Part shown: positions 48,009-59,805 of the stretch, piece after piece
Position numbering within the stretch: position 1 is the first letter of the stretch
Layout of the letters: each line of letters begins with the position of its first letter
Assembly (NCBI GenBank): GCA_036435485.1
Contig: CM071598.1
Location: forward strand, 110,151,148 to 110,215,147
Source of the DNA: Saposhnikovia divaricata
Taxonomy: Eukaryota > Streptophyta > Magnoliopsida > Apiales > Apiaceae
DNA length: 64,000 nucleotides
Direction of reading: 5' to 3'
Made by a program: the position numbers and the translations under genes
The notes under the pieces: generated by a model
What the model saw: the letters and a program-made list of their open reading frames with translations, nothing else
What the model was told of the DNA's origin: nothing
Database searches by the model: none

Positions 48009-50276
48009 CACAACAACAGACTAAAAGAAGGGAATTGAAACTTGCCTGGTAGTCGAGTACGGTAAGGGGTAGTGGTAGCGGGTCCCGGGTCAGCTTGGTG
48101 ATCTATAAATAGCCAAGGCATTCGGGATTAATCACTTAACATCTTAAAAGTTAAGTTATATTTAAATCGAAACACGTTCTCGAGTTATCTCGTTATACCC
48201 CTTTTAGTGGATTCCTTTTATCATCGATCCGACCCGACATTCGTTCGTTAATACGACATGTCACTGTACTTACACTTGGGACATACTTAAGTCATACAAG
48301 TTCTAAGGTCAATCGTTATGAACCAATGTTATACTCCGAGTTTTATCGCCCGTTTTCTAAGTGTTTTACCGAAGTTATAATCGAGTCGTCTTTTAGGGGT
48401 TCATTCGCGTTTAACCTCGACTCGAATATTTTTAATAAATCGAAAAACGATCCTTTTGACATACGGTTTTCTTTCACGCCTTCCTTTTTACCTCTAGTAT
48501 TTATTTACCAAGATTCTTCATGACTTTACATATTTTATCGGGGTTCAATTTTAAGTACGAATACTTGTTTACGGTTTCGAATTACTTTTAGGAATTTTAT
48601 CATAACTCCTAAACCGTAAGTCCGTTTCACATGATCTTTATATCAAAACAGAGTTTATAACATAACCTATCCTATCATGGCAGAAAATGCTTCTGGACAG
48701 TAGGGTCTTGATATGAAAAATGGCACACAAAACATGATATTGTAAAATCGGGCATTATAACGGCTATGTTTACGCGTTTTCCAAAGTTTTTACACTTTAT
48801 TACGATCTAACCAAGATCAATTCAACCATCCCAACACATAATAAACATCATTACTAGTCTATCAACAACTCATCTTAACCATTACATGGTTCATAAACCA
48901 AATCATAATCATAACAACTAATAACAAGGATCTAAGCATACCATAACATACTAATCACTAAATCATCCATAAAACTTATAAAATCGCAAAACAACACCAA
49001 GGGTTTTCAAGTATTATACCTTCCTTAGAGTGTTTACTAGCCTCACTAAGCTTTGTATGGTCCTTAGGTGTGCTTAAGCTTGCTATATCATCCATGAAAA
49101 CAAGAAAAAAACAAGTTAGTTCATAAGAAACACTATTCATGCTCCTCTTTCTTGATTTTTTTGAAAATGCAAACAAAGGAATTTGGAGCTAAGATTTTGA
49201 GGAGATAAGTTTTATGAATTATAAGACTCACCATAATTATTTCAAGAACAAACAATGGTGGGAAGGTGGATTTTGGTTTTGGAATTAATGGAAGGGCCGA
49301 ATGGTGTTCTTGGAGGGGGGGTTTTGCTTGGTTTGTTTGGTTTGCTCTCATCCACTTTGATGCATTATTGGAATAATATCTTGATAAAGTGATTTTAATA
49401 AAGTGGTGATGTATTGGATGATGGATATTGCATGCCAAGTGTTAATCTTTGGATGGTTATAAGCTAACTAGTTGGTTTGTTTTGCTAAGTACTTGTTCAA
49501 TCTCTAAGTGTCTAGTTACTTAGCCCACTTGGTTGCTAGATATTTATCTAGTAGCTTGTGCATGACTCTTGCTTCCTCTGCTTGTTTCTTTGTTCGTTTA
49601 TTGCTTAATTCGCTAATCGTTCGAGGGAATAATTCAATCGTTCCTAGTTAGGGTTTTACCGGGAATCCCCTTAATATTTCTATAATCATTCTCACTTCTT
49701 TCCTATAATCTCGGATTCCAACTTTCTCAAATATTATCAAATAAGTCCCTAAATCGTTCCGTATCTTGAGAATCTCGGGAAAATTAAAGTGCCGATTTTC
49801 AGAATCCGACAGCTTTTACATACACTCTTTTTCCCTCCGGATCAATAATACGAACTCAGAATTTCGTTCCGGGTACTTCTATATAGCGTCGTCTAATAAT
49901 ATTCTCAATTACACCAAAATCACTATTCATCTTTATTCTTTACTTATTCATTTAGGGTTGTACAATTGTCCGTATTCTCTTTCGATCGTTCCTTAACCTT
50001 TTTACGGAACCACTGGATTAATCGCTATCGATCTGGATGACATGAGAATATTCTCCTGCTTGGAATTGCCATATCTTATTCCCTTAGGAGATAGATTATT
50101 CTTACCTATGTTGTCACCCTTTAGCATTCTTCAAGACATAGAAATAATAAAGGCGAATTCCATTCATTCTTTTTTTTTAAAATATCAACTATTACATTGT
50201 AGCCGTAACCGCTATTCATTCTTACATCATTAATTAAATAAAAGTTTTAATTCTAACCAAAATCTGGGTTCTTACA
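45717..50276 (-). repeat. 5' LTR of element B (4,560 bp)
   Basis: TGTAACACCCCCAGATC to GGGTTCTTACA, uninterrupted. Holds the hairpin array (about 47210-47640), AT microsatellite (47968-48002), CTACCGGTAG palindrome (46531-46540) and the GC-rich block at about 46560-46650. Small frames inside it recur in several LTR copies in varying states and are not called as genes. Confidence 0.93.
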
Positions 50277-51154
50277 ATGATCTCCACAAATTCCTGAGTG
50301 CACCTCAACCATGATTGTTTTCGCTTCATCTTAATTAACACACTTGAGCAGTGGCTCGAGTCTCTTCTGAACAACTTTTTATCTATTAGACCATAATGCT
50401 TTGCCTTTACCGCCATCTTTATTGCTTCTTGTCTGTCTAGTTCATCATGAACTCCTTGTATAAATTTAATGATAGGAGTTCTCCAGTCTTCCTGGGTTGA
50501 TATACAAAGTACCTCTTTTCGAACTATTGATGGTTCATGCAGTTCTCTGAAGTATATAGGTTCTGAGGTGTTCGAAGTGTTCGAGGTGGCTAATTTTGAC
50601 AAGGCATCTGCCCATTGATTGTTGGATCTCTCAATGTTGTTGATAGTCCACGAAGTGAAGTTTTGTAGCAATTCTGAGGTGATTTTTCTGTATGATGCCA
50701 TTCTTTCATTAAGAGCCTTAAATTCCCCCAAAACTTGCTTCACTACAAGTTGTGAATCACTGAATACGTCTATGACAGAAACCTCCAGGTGACGGGCTAA
50801 TATTAACCATGCTGTAAGGCCTTCATACTCTGATTCATTGTTGGTCGTGGGAAATTTGAACTTGATGACCTGTCGAACAGTGAAGCCCTCGGGGCTTGTG
50901 AGGATGACTCTCGCTCCATCGGCTTGTGAAGTGGATGACCCATCTGTGAATAAAGTCCAGACTTTGTCTTTTGAATCTATAATTATTTCCCCTGGCTCAG
51001 CGGAAATGAAGGTGCATTCTGTAATAAAATCTGCTAGGGCCTGAGATTTCATAGCGGTTCTTGGTTGAAATTCCAAGTGGAACTGACTTAACTCCACAGT
51101 CCATGAGGCTAACCTTCTTGTCATATCAGGTTTATGAAGTACCCGGCACAGAGG
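50277..51154 (-). pseudogene. Element A second (Tat-type) RNase H and linker to integrase
   Basis: The frame beginning MTRRLASWTVELSQF continues the upstream polyprotein after a single TAG at 51152-51154. It contains a second RNase H: TLFTDGSSTSQADGA, NNESEYEGLTAW, VFSDSQLVVKQV and WADALSKLA supply the acidic catalytic set (Asp, Glu, Asp, Asp). This additional domain after the ordinary gypsy RNase H is the mark of the Tat lineage. Near the end, a frameshift around CTQEFVEII hides the expected EVHSGICGDH, which then joins the integrase at 8989. Element B's LTR begins at 50276. Confidence 0.88.
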
Positions 51155-53932
51155 CTAGTTTGTCATCACAATGATTAGTCTACCTTGAAAGTATTGCCTT
51201 AGCTTTCTACTAGCCATGACCAAGGCATATGCGAGTTTTTCGATGTTTGAATATCGTGTCTCAGCATCTTTGAGAATATGGCTCGTGTAGTACACGGGCT
51301 TCTGGTCTGAGTCTACCTCTTTAACCAAAACTGCGACCAAGGTTGAATCAGAAGCTGACAAGTATAATTTTAGCGATTCGCACTGAAGAGGTTTAGCCAT
51401 GACTGGTGGAGATACGAGGAAGTCTTTGATTTCTTGTAGACTTTCTTCACATTCTTTTGTCAAAGAGAAGGATTTACTTTTCGATGCTTCCTTGATTGCA
51501 TCATACATCAGAAGACATTTTTCCGAAGATTGAGGTATGGGACGTCTGAGAGCTGCAATAGACCCTGCGAGGGCTTTGAGCTCCTTGAGGCACTTTGGGG
51601 CTGTGAAACCTTGTATGGTTTTTATCTGATTCGGATCTGCTTCAATGCCTCTCTGAGTGAGGAGAAAACCCAAGAACCGACCACCACTCAGACCAAAAGA
51701 ACATTTTGCTGGATTTAATCTCATGGAGCTAGCCCTTATTCTTTCAAAGGTCTCTTTGAGGTCTTTGACGTGAGCCAAGGCTGTCGGTGACATGGCTATA
51801 ATGTCATCAACATAAACCTGGATGTTTCTTCCGATTTGGGAAGCAAATATCTTATCCATTGCATGTTGAAACGTCGCTCCTGCATTCAAAAGGCCAAAAG
51901 GAGTTACTTTGAACCCGAAGACCCCTTTGTGGGTTATGAATTCTGTGTCATCCTGATCTTGTTCAGCCAATTTGATTTGATTATATCCCGAAAATGCATC
52001 CATGAAGGATAGCAACTCGTTACCAGCAGTGGAATCAATGAGTTGGTCGATATTAGGCAACAGATAGAAATCTTTGGGGCAGGCTTTGTTGAGATCCGAA
52101 TAGTCTATGAACATTCTCCATTTGCCATTGCTTTTCTTGACTAGGAATGGGTTAGCGATCCATTTTGGAAACTGGATAGGCTTGATGAAGTCTGCCTCAA
52201 GTAGTCTATCGATTTCCTTTTCAATGGCTTCTTGTTTTTCCTTGGAGAAAATACGCCTTTTCTGCTTTATCGCTTTTACCCCTGACTTTATGTTAAGATG
52301 ATGAAGAGTTAGTTCAGCTGGAATCCCTGGCATATCTTTAGGAGTCCATGAAAAAATTTTAGCAAACTCGCGAAGTGTTTGAATAAGAGCTTCACGAAGC
52401 TTAGTTGGCAATTTTGTTTCGATCTTTACGACCTTCTCAGGGTCGTTGTGGTATAAGCAGATCTCTTCAGCCGGCTCAACTGGCTCGTGGCTAAGCGGTT
52501 TGGGGAGTTCAATTATATCTCTTGGATCCATCTCGACCACCTGATTCACCGAAGTTGTCGAGCTAGTTGCCTTCTTTGGAAGTGCTGAGCTTATGTAACA
52601 CTGACGAGCTAATTTCTGATCTCCGCACACCTCACCAACACCGAAATCTATGGGAAACTTCATCTTTAGGTGTGTTATGGAGAATATACCCCTTAGGGTT
52701 GCAATTGTTGACCTTCCTAATATCGCATTATAGCTCGAAATGGCGTTACCAATATGAAATTTAACCACGAGCCACTTTTGACAAGGCGGAGACCCAAACA
52801 GTACAGGCATGTCAATGACCCCCACAGTTTTCACTTCATTGCCAGTGAAACCATACAATAGCGCATCTTTTGCGCTGTTGACTTTCCTGTCACCCAATTC
52901 CATTCTTGCAAAGGCTCCTTGATATAGGATATCAACTGAACTGCCATCATCAATCATTATTTTCTTCACCGTATTCGTTCCAGTTTTTGTGGTAATTACC
53001 AATGCATCTTGATGATCCTCAATGATCCTATCTCCAAAATCCTCATCGGAAAACGATATCACTAGGGAAGGATTTTTCCTTGGCTTTTTATTATCCACCC
53101 AAAATACTTCTCTGGCGTAAGACTTTTTTGCTCTATTCGATGAGCCTCCCGAGGTACGCCCACCAGATATAGTGTCTATAATCCTTTCTGGATTATCTCT
53201 TTGTTTCTGCATTGCATCGCCCCTTTCCACAAAATGAGAGAGTTCTCCCTTTTGAATTTTATCCTCAATCAGATTTTTCAATTGATAACATCTCTCCGTG
53301 TCATGGCCTGTATCCTCATGATAGTGGCAGAATTTGTTACTCGGAGGTCTATTGGGGTTCATTGGCCTTGGAGGTACATACGTTGGATCAGACTTGAGAA
53401 TTCCAAGTATTGCAAGTCTATCGGCATTGAGCTTTGTAAATTCTCGATCACTCCATGGCCTCTGAAACCAAGGGCGTTGCTTAGACGGAGACACCTGAGA
53501 TGAGGGTGACTTGTTTGATGTGTGTGAGGACGCATCCTCTTTCCTTGTCTGAATTGGTGATCTTGCTTTTGACCTTCGAACTCCTCGGGTACCTCGATCA
53601 CCTCGGCGATATTCCCACTGTGAGGTTTGTTCAACCATCCTACTCATCCTTGACCTTGGTGACCTAGAAGGCTGTATGCTACCCACAGCCTCCTGGAGAG
53701 TTAACCTTTGCTCAAATAGTTGTATGGCTGCTTGAAGTGATTGGGGTTCCTTTTCAAAGTATTCTTCAAGAATCATATTATGCCTTGTTCTATCAATTCC
53801 TGCTGCCAAGTACGTCATTGCCAGATTCTCGACTAAATCCAAAATTTGAATCATTTCTGCTCTAAAGCGATTTAAGTACTCCCGCAAACTTTCATTCGTC
53901 CTTTTTCGAACATTCACAAGAGAAGCTATCAA
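51155..53932 (-). pseudogene. Element A Gag C-terminus, protease, RT and RNase H (925 codons)
   Basis: The longest intact part of element A. In order: Gag core end (ASLVNVRKRTNESLREYLNRF), a knuckle-like CHYHEDTGHDTERC (about 200-214), protease motif MIDDGSSVDILY (about 327), RT with RMFIDYSDLNKACPKD and active site YVDD (about 707-710), and RNase H with LYLSASDSTLVAVLV and YALVMASRKLRQYF. In the RNase H the usual first Asp sits in a changed context (LSASDST). The methionine at 53932 is internal: the frame is the continuation of Gag after a frameshift near 53940. A TAG ends it at 51152, after IIVMTN, in place of a sense codon. Confidence 0.9.
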
Positions 53933-54900
53933 CTTCTTTCCCTTTTATTAGTGGGGAATCTTGATTTAAATTTTTCTTTCAAATTGGCCCATGACCTTAT
54001 TGATCTCGTCGGCAGGTTGTTGAACCACATGAGAGCTGTGCCTTTCAAACACATCGGGAAGAACTGACACTTCGCCACCTTATTGTGTCTGAAGAAAGAA
54101 ACTCGTCCGTCAAAGATGTTGACGAAGTCGTAGGGGTCCGTGGAGCCATCAAACTAGTTCATAGGCGGCACCTTGAGATCCCTATTCACCTTAGCCTTTT
54201 CAATGTTTTTGGCCAATGGACTCTCCGAAGAGACTTCAATCTCTCCTGATTGAGACCTGATGAACTCTTTGAACTTTAGTATGTCTCTTGTTGATAAAGC
54301 AGCTGTGCTTGATTCTTTCTTCTCATAGTCCTCATCATCATTCTCTGAATACTCCTTTTCTTCATTTCTGATTTTGCGTTTTCTCGACGAAAATGAATCA
54401 GAAGACACCTCTGTCTTACAGTATTTGCTTCCCATAGATGTCCTCCATGAGGACTCATAATTCCCCGTTTGATAGTCTGAAGAAATATGACCTTCAGACT
54501 CCTCTTGGAGTTCTTTCTGCAGCCTGAGTATCTCCTTTTTCCGTTTTACTTTCTCAGCCAGTATTTGTCTTTCCAAATCTAACTGACGAAGCTCATCATC
54601 AACAACAACATTGCTCATTGCTTCGATTTGCTTTTCTCTTTGCCGTTTGAGTTTTAACAATTGTAAACGAGCATCAATTGTTAAAACATGTTTGCCTTGA
54701 GGTGTGAGGACTAATTGTCGGTTGTCCTTTTTTGCTTTACGAGATCCGTTTAACGGATCTGATAGACTAGGCCTCGGAGGCGAAGAGAATAACGCCTGAG
54801 GAGCCATTAAAACCTTAGGTTTATTAGCTCGTTTAACACTCGTAATATTCTGAGTGTCCGGAGCTAACATCTTACTTGTTCCTTGAGCTTCATCGGCCAT
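53933..54900 (-). pseudogene. Element A Gag N-terminal part
   Basis: ATG 54900 gives 248 codons (MADEAQGTSKMLAPDTQ...) with a lysine- and glutamate-rich coiled-coil-like segment (about 85-135) and an acidic region (about 180-200). A TAG at 54151-54153 stops it after KVPPMN. The same frame resumes as FDGSTDPYDFVNIF, the conserved Gag core (CLKGTALMWFNNLP, SWANLKEKF), until a one-base shift near 53940. The start lies 122 nt after the primer-binding site. Confidence 0.88.
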
Positions 54901-55022
54901 TTTTCGTGTTTAAATGGAGAATTGAGGTCGTTTATGAAGTATCAAAGCTCGATATGTTATTGCAGTAAATCAATTTTGATGTGTTGGTAACTATTTTTTA
55001 TTTTTGTTAGGAGGAGGTAAGA

Positions 55023-55038
55023 GCTCCTTCTAGCGCCA
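55023..55038 (-). promoter_or_regulatory. Primer-binding site of element A
   Basis: Minus strand TGGCGCTAGAAGGAGC, of the TGGCGC class used by Tat-type elements (not Met tRNA), one base from the LTR end. Confidence 0.75.
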
Positions 55039-55039
55039 T

Positions 55040-55396
55040 TGTTAAATTCTAATATTACAAATTGCCAATTTTTTACAATGTTGGAGCTACAAATTTATAT
55101 ATAGTACCTTAATTGGGCTTTTAGTGGGCTTTACTATCTAAGTGGGCCTCTGACCCAACATTGATGGGTTGTGTCTTCTAAAACTTATCACGCATATTAA
55201 AAGGGGGTGTTAAGTGGGTATTTATGATCCTATAAATGAAAAATGTTATTTATGTAATTAAGTGGCGGAAAATGCGACAAACTTGTCATTTTAACCATAC
55301 AAATAAACATAAATTTTTGATTAGTTGGATAGATAATGGAAAATGATTGGGATACCAAATTGAATTATAAAATAGTTTCAAAATAATAGATGTCAC
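55040..55396 (-). repeat. Presumed 5' LTR of element A
   Basis: The inner end (TGTTAAATTC on the plus strand) is fixed by the primer-binding site. A minus-strand TATA box (CTATATATAA, 55095-55104) lies 55 bp inside. The outer end is a guess: GATGTCACA at 55396 gives a proper CA end, but TTTTACA near 55415 is also possible, and the partner LTR is lost. Confidence 0.45.
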
Positions 55397-55749
55397 AATC
55401 TAATTGGTGTTTTACAAATATTTAATAAGACGAATCTCTTGTATTTACATTCGTAAACCAATAAATTTTTTTCAAACTCATACGCCACTTCTACCACATC
55501 ATTTGGTAACAAATTTTGTTATCCAATTTAATACATATATAACATTACTCATAAATTTTTTTCAAAAAAAAAAAAACATTACTCACAAATTATTTGTGAA
55601 TTTCCTTCGACCATTTATGGGGAAAATGAAGAGGCTCGTATTTGCACTTACAGATGCCTTAATTGAGCATTCATGGGACCCGGGAAGAGTATACTAATTC
55701 ATACTGCTACGCAAATTGTTATCATGATGCATTTAGGAATCATTTTGTG
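55397..55749. other. Intergenic sequence
   Basis: AT-rich, with a 13-A run at about 55566-55578 between two related ACATTACTCA copies. The 97-codon plus-strand frame at 55404-55697 has no recognisable content. Confidence 0.5.
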
Positions 55750-56064
55750 TTATATCTTTGCATAGTATTTTATATTTTCGGACTCTAAAAATGCAAAGCC
55801 GGTCACTCTAGGAGGGAAGTCAAACAGATGAGCCACAAATCCTCTCACCAATGGTTTCCAAGAAAAGTAGTCTCCTAATCTCTCATTGCCATCTACGATG
55901 CCACATAAAACACGTTCCAAGAATGGATCAGCAAAAGCAACATTAGTTTCATTCTATTTTGCTGTGGACATATAAGTAAATATAAGATCAAGCTGCTGAG
56001 TCCTGGACATATTTGAATAGTTGTGATTCGTGGCCCTTTGATTGTTAAATGTAGAAATTGCAAT
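55750..56064 (-). pseudogene. Fragment of an unidentified protein-coding gene
   Basis: A 105-codon frame with a single internal TAG (after FTYMSTAK) reads like real protein: ATNHNYSNMSRTQQLDLIF, then NETNVAFADPFLERVLCGI, then GNERLGDYFSWKPLVRGF. A splice-acceptor-like CCTCAG precedes it at about 56065-56070. I do not recognise the family. It lies 216 bp beyond the stop of the transporter gene on the same strand and is not part of it, since the transporter ends properly. A captured gene piece or a relic exon are both possible. Confidence 0.35.
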
Positions 56065-56279
56065 CTGAGGTCACGGTACATAACTATGGACATCTTCATT
56101 GCACCTAGTGCTTTCCAATCTCAGAAACCAAAAACCATATCGCTTACCCCCATTCTCTTTTGAATTTTCATACAAGTATAGAATAGAAGGCTATTATTAC
56201 GTAGAAGTTGGAGTTTTTTGTGCATACACAACTATGTTTATTTACTACAGTAGTAAATAAAAAGTCTCTCTTGAGTAAC

Positions 56280-59200
56280 TCATTTTTGCAAGAGAGGGTT
56301 CCTGGCGGTTGATGATTCCAATACACGGAAATCGTCCAATGCCATGTATTGCTCTTTAGCTTGTCCCCACATCACCATATAAAATCCTATGGCAATTGTA
56401 CTTCCCCCGATGATGCTGCATATTCACCAAAAACAAACTTAACCAAATAACAGATTTCAGATTTGACACATTTTTCTGTATAGCATGCTGGTGTTAGGTG
56501 TAGCATGTTTGAGCAGAGAAACTAGCACAACTTTGATATTCAAAAGAATGACTATAGCAGTATACTGCATACATACCTGCCTAAATAAAGTGCATCACCT
56601 AGGAAAATCGTGCCCAAAATGACTGCAATGACCATACCCAGAGGCTTGAACATTGATACATACACTGGACCCTTCACGCGTAGACACCATGTGAAAACAG
56701 TTGTTCGAAATACACTCCCAAATACTGCCTGGAATGGAGATATATAGTTCAGAGTATATGATAGAAACAAACTCCAAACCTTTAAGTCGGAAAATGTAAT
56801 GCTGTGGAGCCATATAAGATACATAAATCCATAATTATATTGTACATACTGCAAATACAATAGCTAACATGCTTATGTCCGGACGCAGCGCCCAAGCTTC
56901 AGGATTACTTTCAACTACGAGGGAAAATATTGCACTCTGGATGGTTCCAAAGAAGCAAAAGAAAAAGACTATTGTCTGTTCGTCCGGGTATGCCTTAACA
57001 GTTGCTGTCTGGACTTGATTAAATCAAGTTAGTGCAATATTGATGTACATTTTTCCAATTCTATTCACGTAACTGCATAAAACTAAGCTAGAATTTATCA
57101 TTGTTTAGTGTAAAACTAGTTTTGACCTGAAGAATGTTCCACATTGATGAACAAATGCAAGTGATTACAAGAAATATGCCACCAAGAATCCAATTTGATT
57201 GTGGTGACATAAGCTGAACATGAGGTAGATTGGAAGCAGATGAGAACACAAGAATCAACCGGCCTTTATACAGAGTCATCACAAATGCTCCCGATATTGC
57301 TATAATGGTCCCCAAGACTTTTGCTTGACTGCTTAGTCTTCTTATATCTAAATTCTCCATCCTGAAATTTGCTCCAAGAAACATCCGACCACCAAATGTC
57401 TGAGAAAAAAGAAACTGACAAAAGCTAGAGGATGTACCGATGCTGATTACCATATCACCCAAAATTAAAACTTAGGTCCAAACCTATAAAGTTGTAGTTA
57501 AAGAGTACAAAAATAGTTAAAGTGTACAAAAACTAAGAGGCAGACTTTGGCAGATGAAATTCTGTATAGTGCTAAGGTAGAGAATTATTATGAGTGATTA
57601 TCAACCAGACATGAGACATACAATCAATATTTAATCATAAGGAGTATTTCTATGATTTTTTTTTTTTGGTCTCGTTCGTCTTAATGGTGAATTTCTATGA
57701 TTTTTCTGCGTGTAAAAAGGTGATTCTTTGTTGCTTTTATTTTATTACCAACCAATATAATAGACTAATAGAGGTATAACTATCCTCTTGGATTATCTTA
57801 AGAAAAGTTACCTTCACTTCCATAAGTTACAAAATCAAATTGCATTATTCAAAATAAGTGGCCGAAATGACTAAAAATTCTGTGCTTCTCTTGTGTCACT
57901 TTTACTTGTTACACAAAAAGTGAACCAAGTAAGAGCATCTCCAACCACCACCACCTGTTAGGTAAAAAGTCTAGGTAGGACTATAATATACATATTAGCT
58001 AAAAAATATACTCCTCCAACCACAAGACCTCTTAGCAAAAATTATAAATATCCTTTATTTCATGTTCTATATCTGTTGAGTTTGTAGCAATTATCTAAAA
58101 TATTCACGTCACATTTTTACCTTATTTAAATTATATCCACGGTGAAGTAACGATAAAGATGAACCAAAATAATAATAAAATACTGTTTTTGAATTATAGC
58201 TAACCATTATTGCTAACACCATTGGAGCAAAATGTGTTACAGCTTCAGCAAATTTTAACTAACACTTATTTTAGCTAACCATTATACCTAGTGCCGTTCG
58301 AGATGCTCTAAGAGCATCTCCAATGGCATTAGCTAAAAATGATTGGCTATATTACATAAAATATTGATTATGTAAATTTTGTCGAACCTGTAACATATTG
58401 TGTTCCGAGGGTATTGGCTATAATGATTGGCTATATTTTAAAAATGGTATGTTATTAATATTTCAAGTTGTTATTAATGGAATATATAATTTTAATATAG
58501 AAATAAGTGATGTGGCAATTCACTACAGGTCTCTAGAGGTTCGACAAATATAGCCAACATCAAGAGATTATCTATAATTATAGATAACAGTTTTGTCCCA
58601 TTGGAGTGTAAATTTTTTTACACATTCTTTATAATTCTTATTTATGGTAATTAAATTTAAAATTTACCTAAGGGGTCTCTCCCATTGGAGATGCTCTAAG
58701 TTACAAATAATTTATAGTCCGGGAAAACAAACATGACCTAATTTATACTCCCTCCGTCTCAAAAAACTTTTCCTATTTATTTTGGACACATTTGCTAATG
58801 TACACTTTTAATCGTTAATATTTTTAATTTCGTATTATTATTAAATATAAAAACTTCACTGTATTAAAGTACTCACAAATACGAATCAAACAAATCACTC
58901 ATTACTATATTTTATCTTATAAATTATACGTAAATTAGTAATCAACCGCTTACAATGAATAGTGTTCAAAATCAAAACCAGCAAAGTATTTTAATGCAAA
59001 GGGAGTAATTATATAACTAGTAGTCAATATCAAAGAGAGCATAAGTAATTATGAAAATGCAAATTCACAAAAGGCAACCACAAACAGAACCAGTGAATTC
59101 AATCATGGACCCTAAACTATGTTATTGTGAGTCACATAAACTAATATATGTATATATAAATAAATAAATAAAATAGAGGGGTGATGTTACCTGAGAGTGA

Positions 59201-59775
59201 CAGCCAGCAAGAAAGTAAAACCTGGTATCAAATTACCCATAGCAGTAGCTAGTGTAGGGGAGCTATAATTGATACCTGCATATGCAAATATTTGCAGGAA
59301 ACATATCCTGCCACCCCCAGAATAATACTCCATTGTTAATCTTCAAAAACAAAGTATTGATTTATAATAGTAATTTGTAAGCATGTAAGTATAAAATTGA
59401 AATTGGTACCCAATGAGACCCAGAAAAAAGAATCTTAACATGAGACTGAGAGTGAGAGGAGGCCTGTTAGTACTTCTGAAAAAGATTGTACACATTCATT
59501 CAGTAAGAGCTCCAAAGATGTGTGGGAGTATGAGAAGTGTGAAACTGAGGATGTAATAAAAGGGAAGTCTGAAAAGGAAACCTGAACAAGTGGAAGATAT
59601 AAAAGGGAAACAGAAGAAGAGTGCCTAGAGAATTGTAATAAACAACATAAACAAGATTGCTCATTCCATTATTCATGGCTGCTTTCCCCAAAGTTATCAT
59701 TCCAACTTCACCACTCTCTACTATCACCATTACAATGAAGGGAAGACCACTTTTCATGTAATTCTGCAACCCCAT
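56280..59775 (-). CDS. WAT1-related (EamA/UMAMIT) transporter, seven exons
   Basis: Spliced from exons 59775-59582, 59475-59410, 59307-59191, 57361-57127, 57008-56850, 56728-56577 and 56415-56280. Introns are GT-AG, and phases join to a clean 352-aa frame (1,059 bp with stop). The protein starts MGLQNYMKSGLPFIVMV and contains family marks: SGEVGMITLGKAAMNNGMSN (exon 1), FAYAGINYSSPTLATAMGNL (exon 3), RRLSSQAKVLGTIIAISGAF (exon 4), RPDISMLAI (exon 5), VKGPVYVSMFKPLGMVIAV and FLGDALYLG (exon 6), and GFYMVMWGQAKE (exon 7). It has two EamA repeats of five membrane spans each, so about ten in all. Relatives export amino acids or auxin and related metabolites at the plasma or vacuolar membrane; the substrate cannot be read here. 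It looks intact. Intron 3 (57362-59190) is large because of three MITEs. The true start is the ATG in the GA-rich leader. Confidence 0.93.
57933..58308. mobile_element. Tourist-like MITE 1 in intron 3 of the transporter gene
   Basis: Ends GAGCATCTCCAAC and CGAGATGCTC form terminal inverted repeats. TAA lies on both sides (57930-57932 and 58309-58311), the 3-bp target of PIF/Harbinger elements. 376 bp, no coding capacity. Confidence 0.75.
58312..58696. mobile_element. Tourist-like MITE 2, directly adjoining MITE 1
   Basis: Ends GAGCATCTCCAATGG and CCATTGGAGATGCTC are a perfect 15-bp inverted repeat, flanked by TAA at 58309-58311 and 58697-58699. 385 bp. It shares the middle TAA with MITE 1. 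Confidence 0.85.
58748..59005. mobile_element. Stowaway-like MITE in intron 3
   Basis: CTCCCTCCGTCTC at one end and GCAAAGGGAG at the other, flanked by TA on both sides (58746-58747, 59006-59007). 258 bp, non-coding, Tc1/mariner type. Confidence 0.8.
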
Positions 59776-59776
59776 A

Positions 59777-59805
59777 TCTCTCTCTCTCCCCCCTCTCTCT
59801 CTCTG
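59777..59805 (-). repeat. GA-rich tract in the transporter 5' leader
   Basis: Two minus-strand (GA) runs around a G-run end just before the start codon. Such tracts are common in plant 5' leaders and core promoters. Confidence 0.7.

Larger units (their letters stand above)
8990..50276 (-). mobile_element. Element B: chromovirus (Ty3/gypsy) with 4.56-kb LTRs
   Basis: LTRs at 8990-17041 (interrupted) and 45717-50276 flank an interior split by the copia insertion (17042-18617 and 41092-45716). The flanks are a perfect 5-bp TSD, ATGAT at 8985-8989 and 50277-50281, so both ends are original. Order on the minus strand: LTR, primer-binding site, extra 289-codon ORF, gag, protease, RT, RNase H, integrase with C-terminal chromo-like domain, purine tract, LTR. 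This order and domain set fit the Tekay/Del group of chromoviruses. Without its insertions the element would be about 15 kb. Gag, protease and RT carry stops and frameshifts; the integrase end and the extra ORF are open. Confidence 0.92.
8161..55396 (-). mobile_element. Element A: old Tat-type Ty3/gypsy retrotransposon hosting the nest
   Basis: On the minus strand, from right to left: a presumed 5' LTR (from 55040), a primer-binding site at 55023-55038, gag (54900 downwards), protease, RT and RNase H (51155-53932), a second RNase H (50277-51154), and, after a 41.3-kb insertion, integrase (8161-8989). Gag-Pol plus an additional plant-type RNase H is typical of the Tat lineage. The 3' end and 3' LTR were lost at 8160. 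Several stops and frameshifts show it is dead. It is the outermost layer, so its insertion is the oldest in the nest. Confidence 0.85.

Noticed and set aside
59500..59581. Continuation of transporter exon 1 past HLFR to a stop at 59500
   Set aside because: A GT donor follows TTCAG, and splicing to 59475 restores the family's sequence; the read-through segment has no family match.
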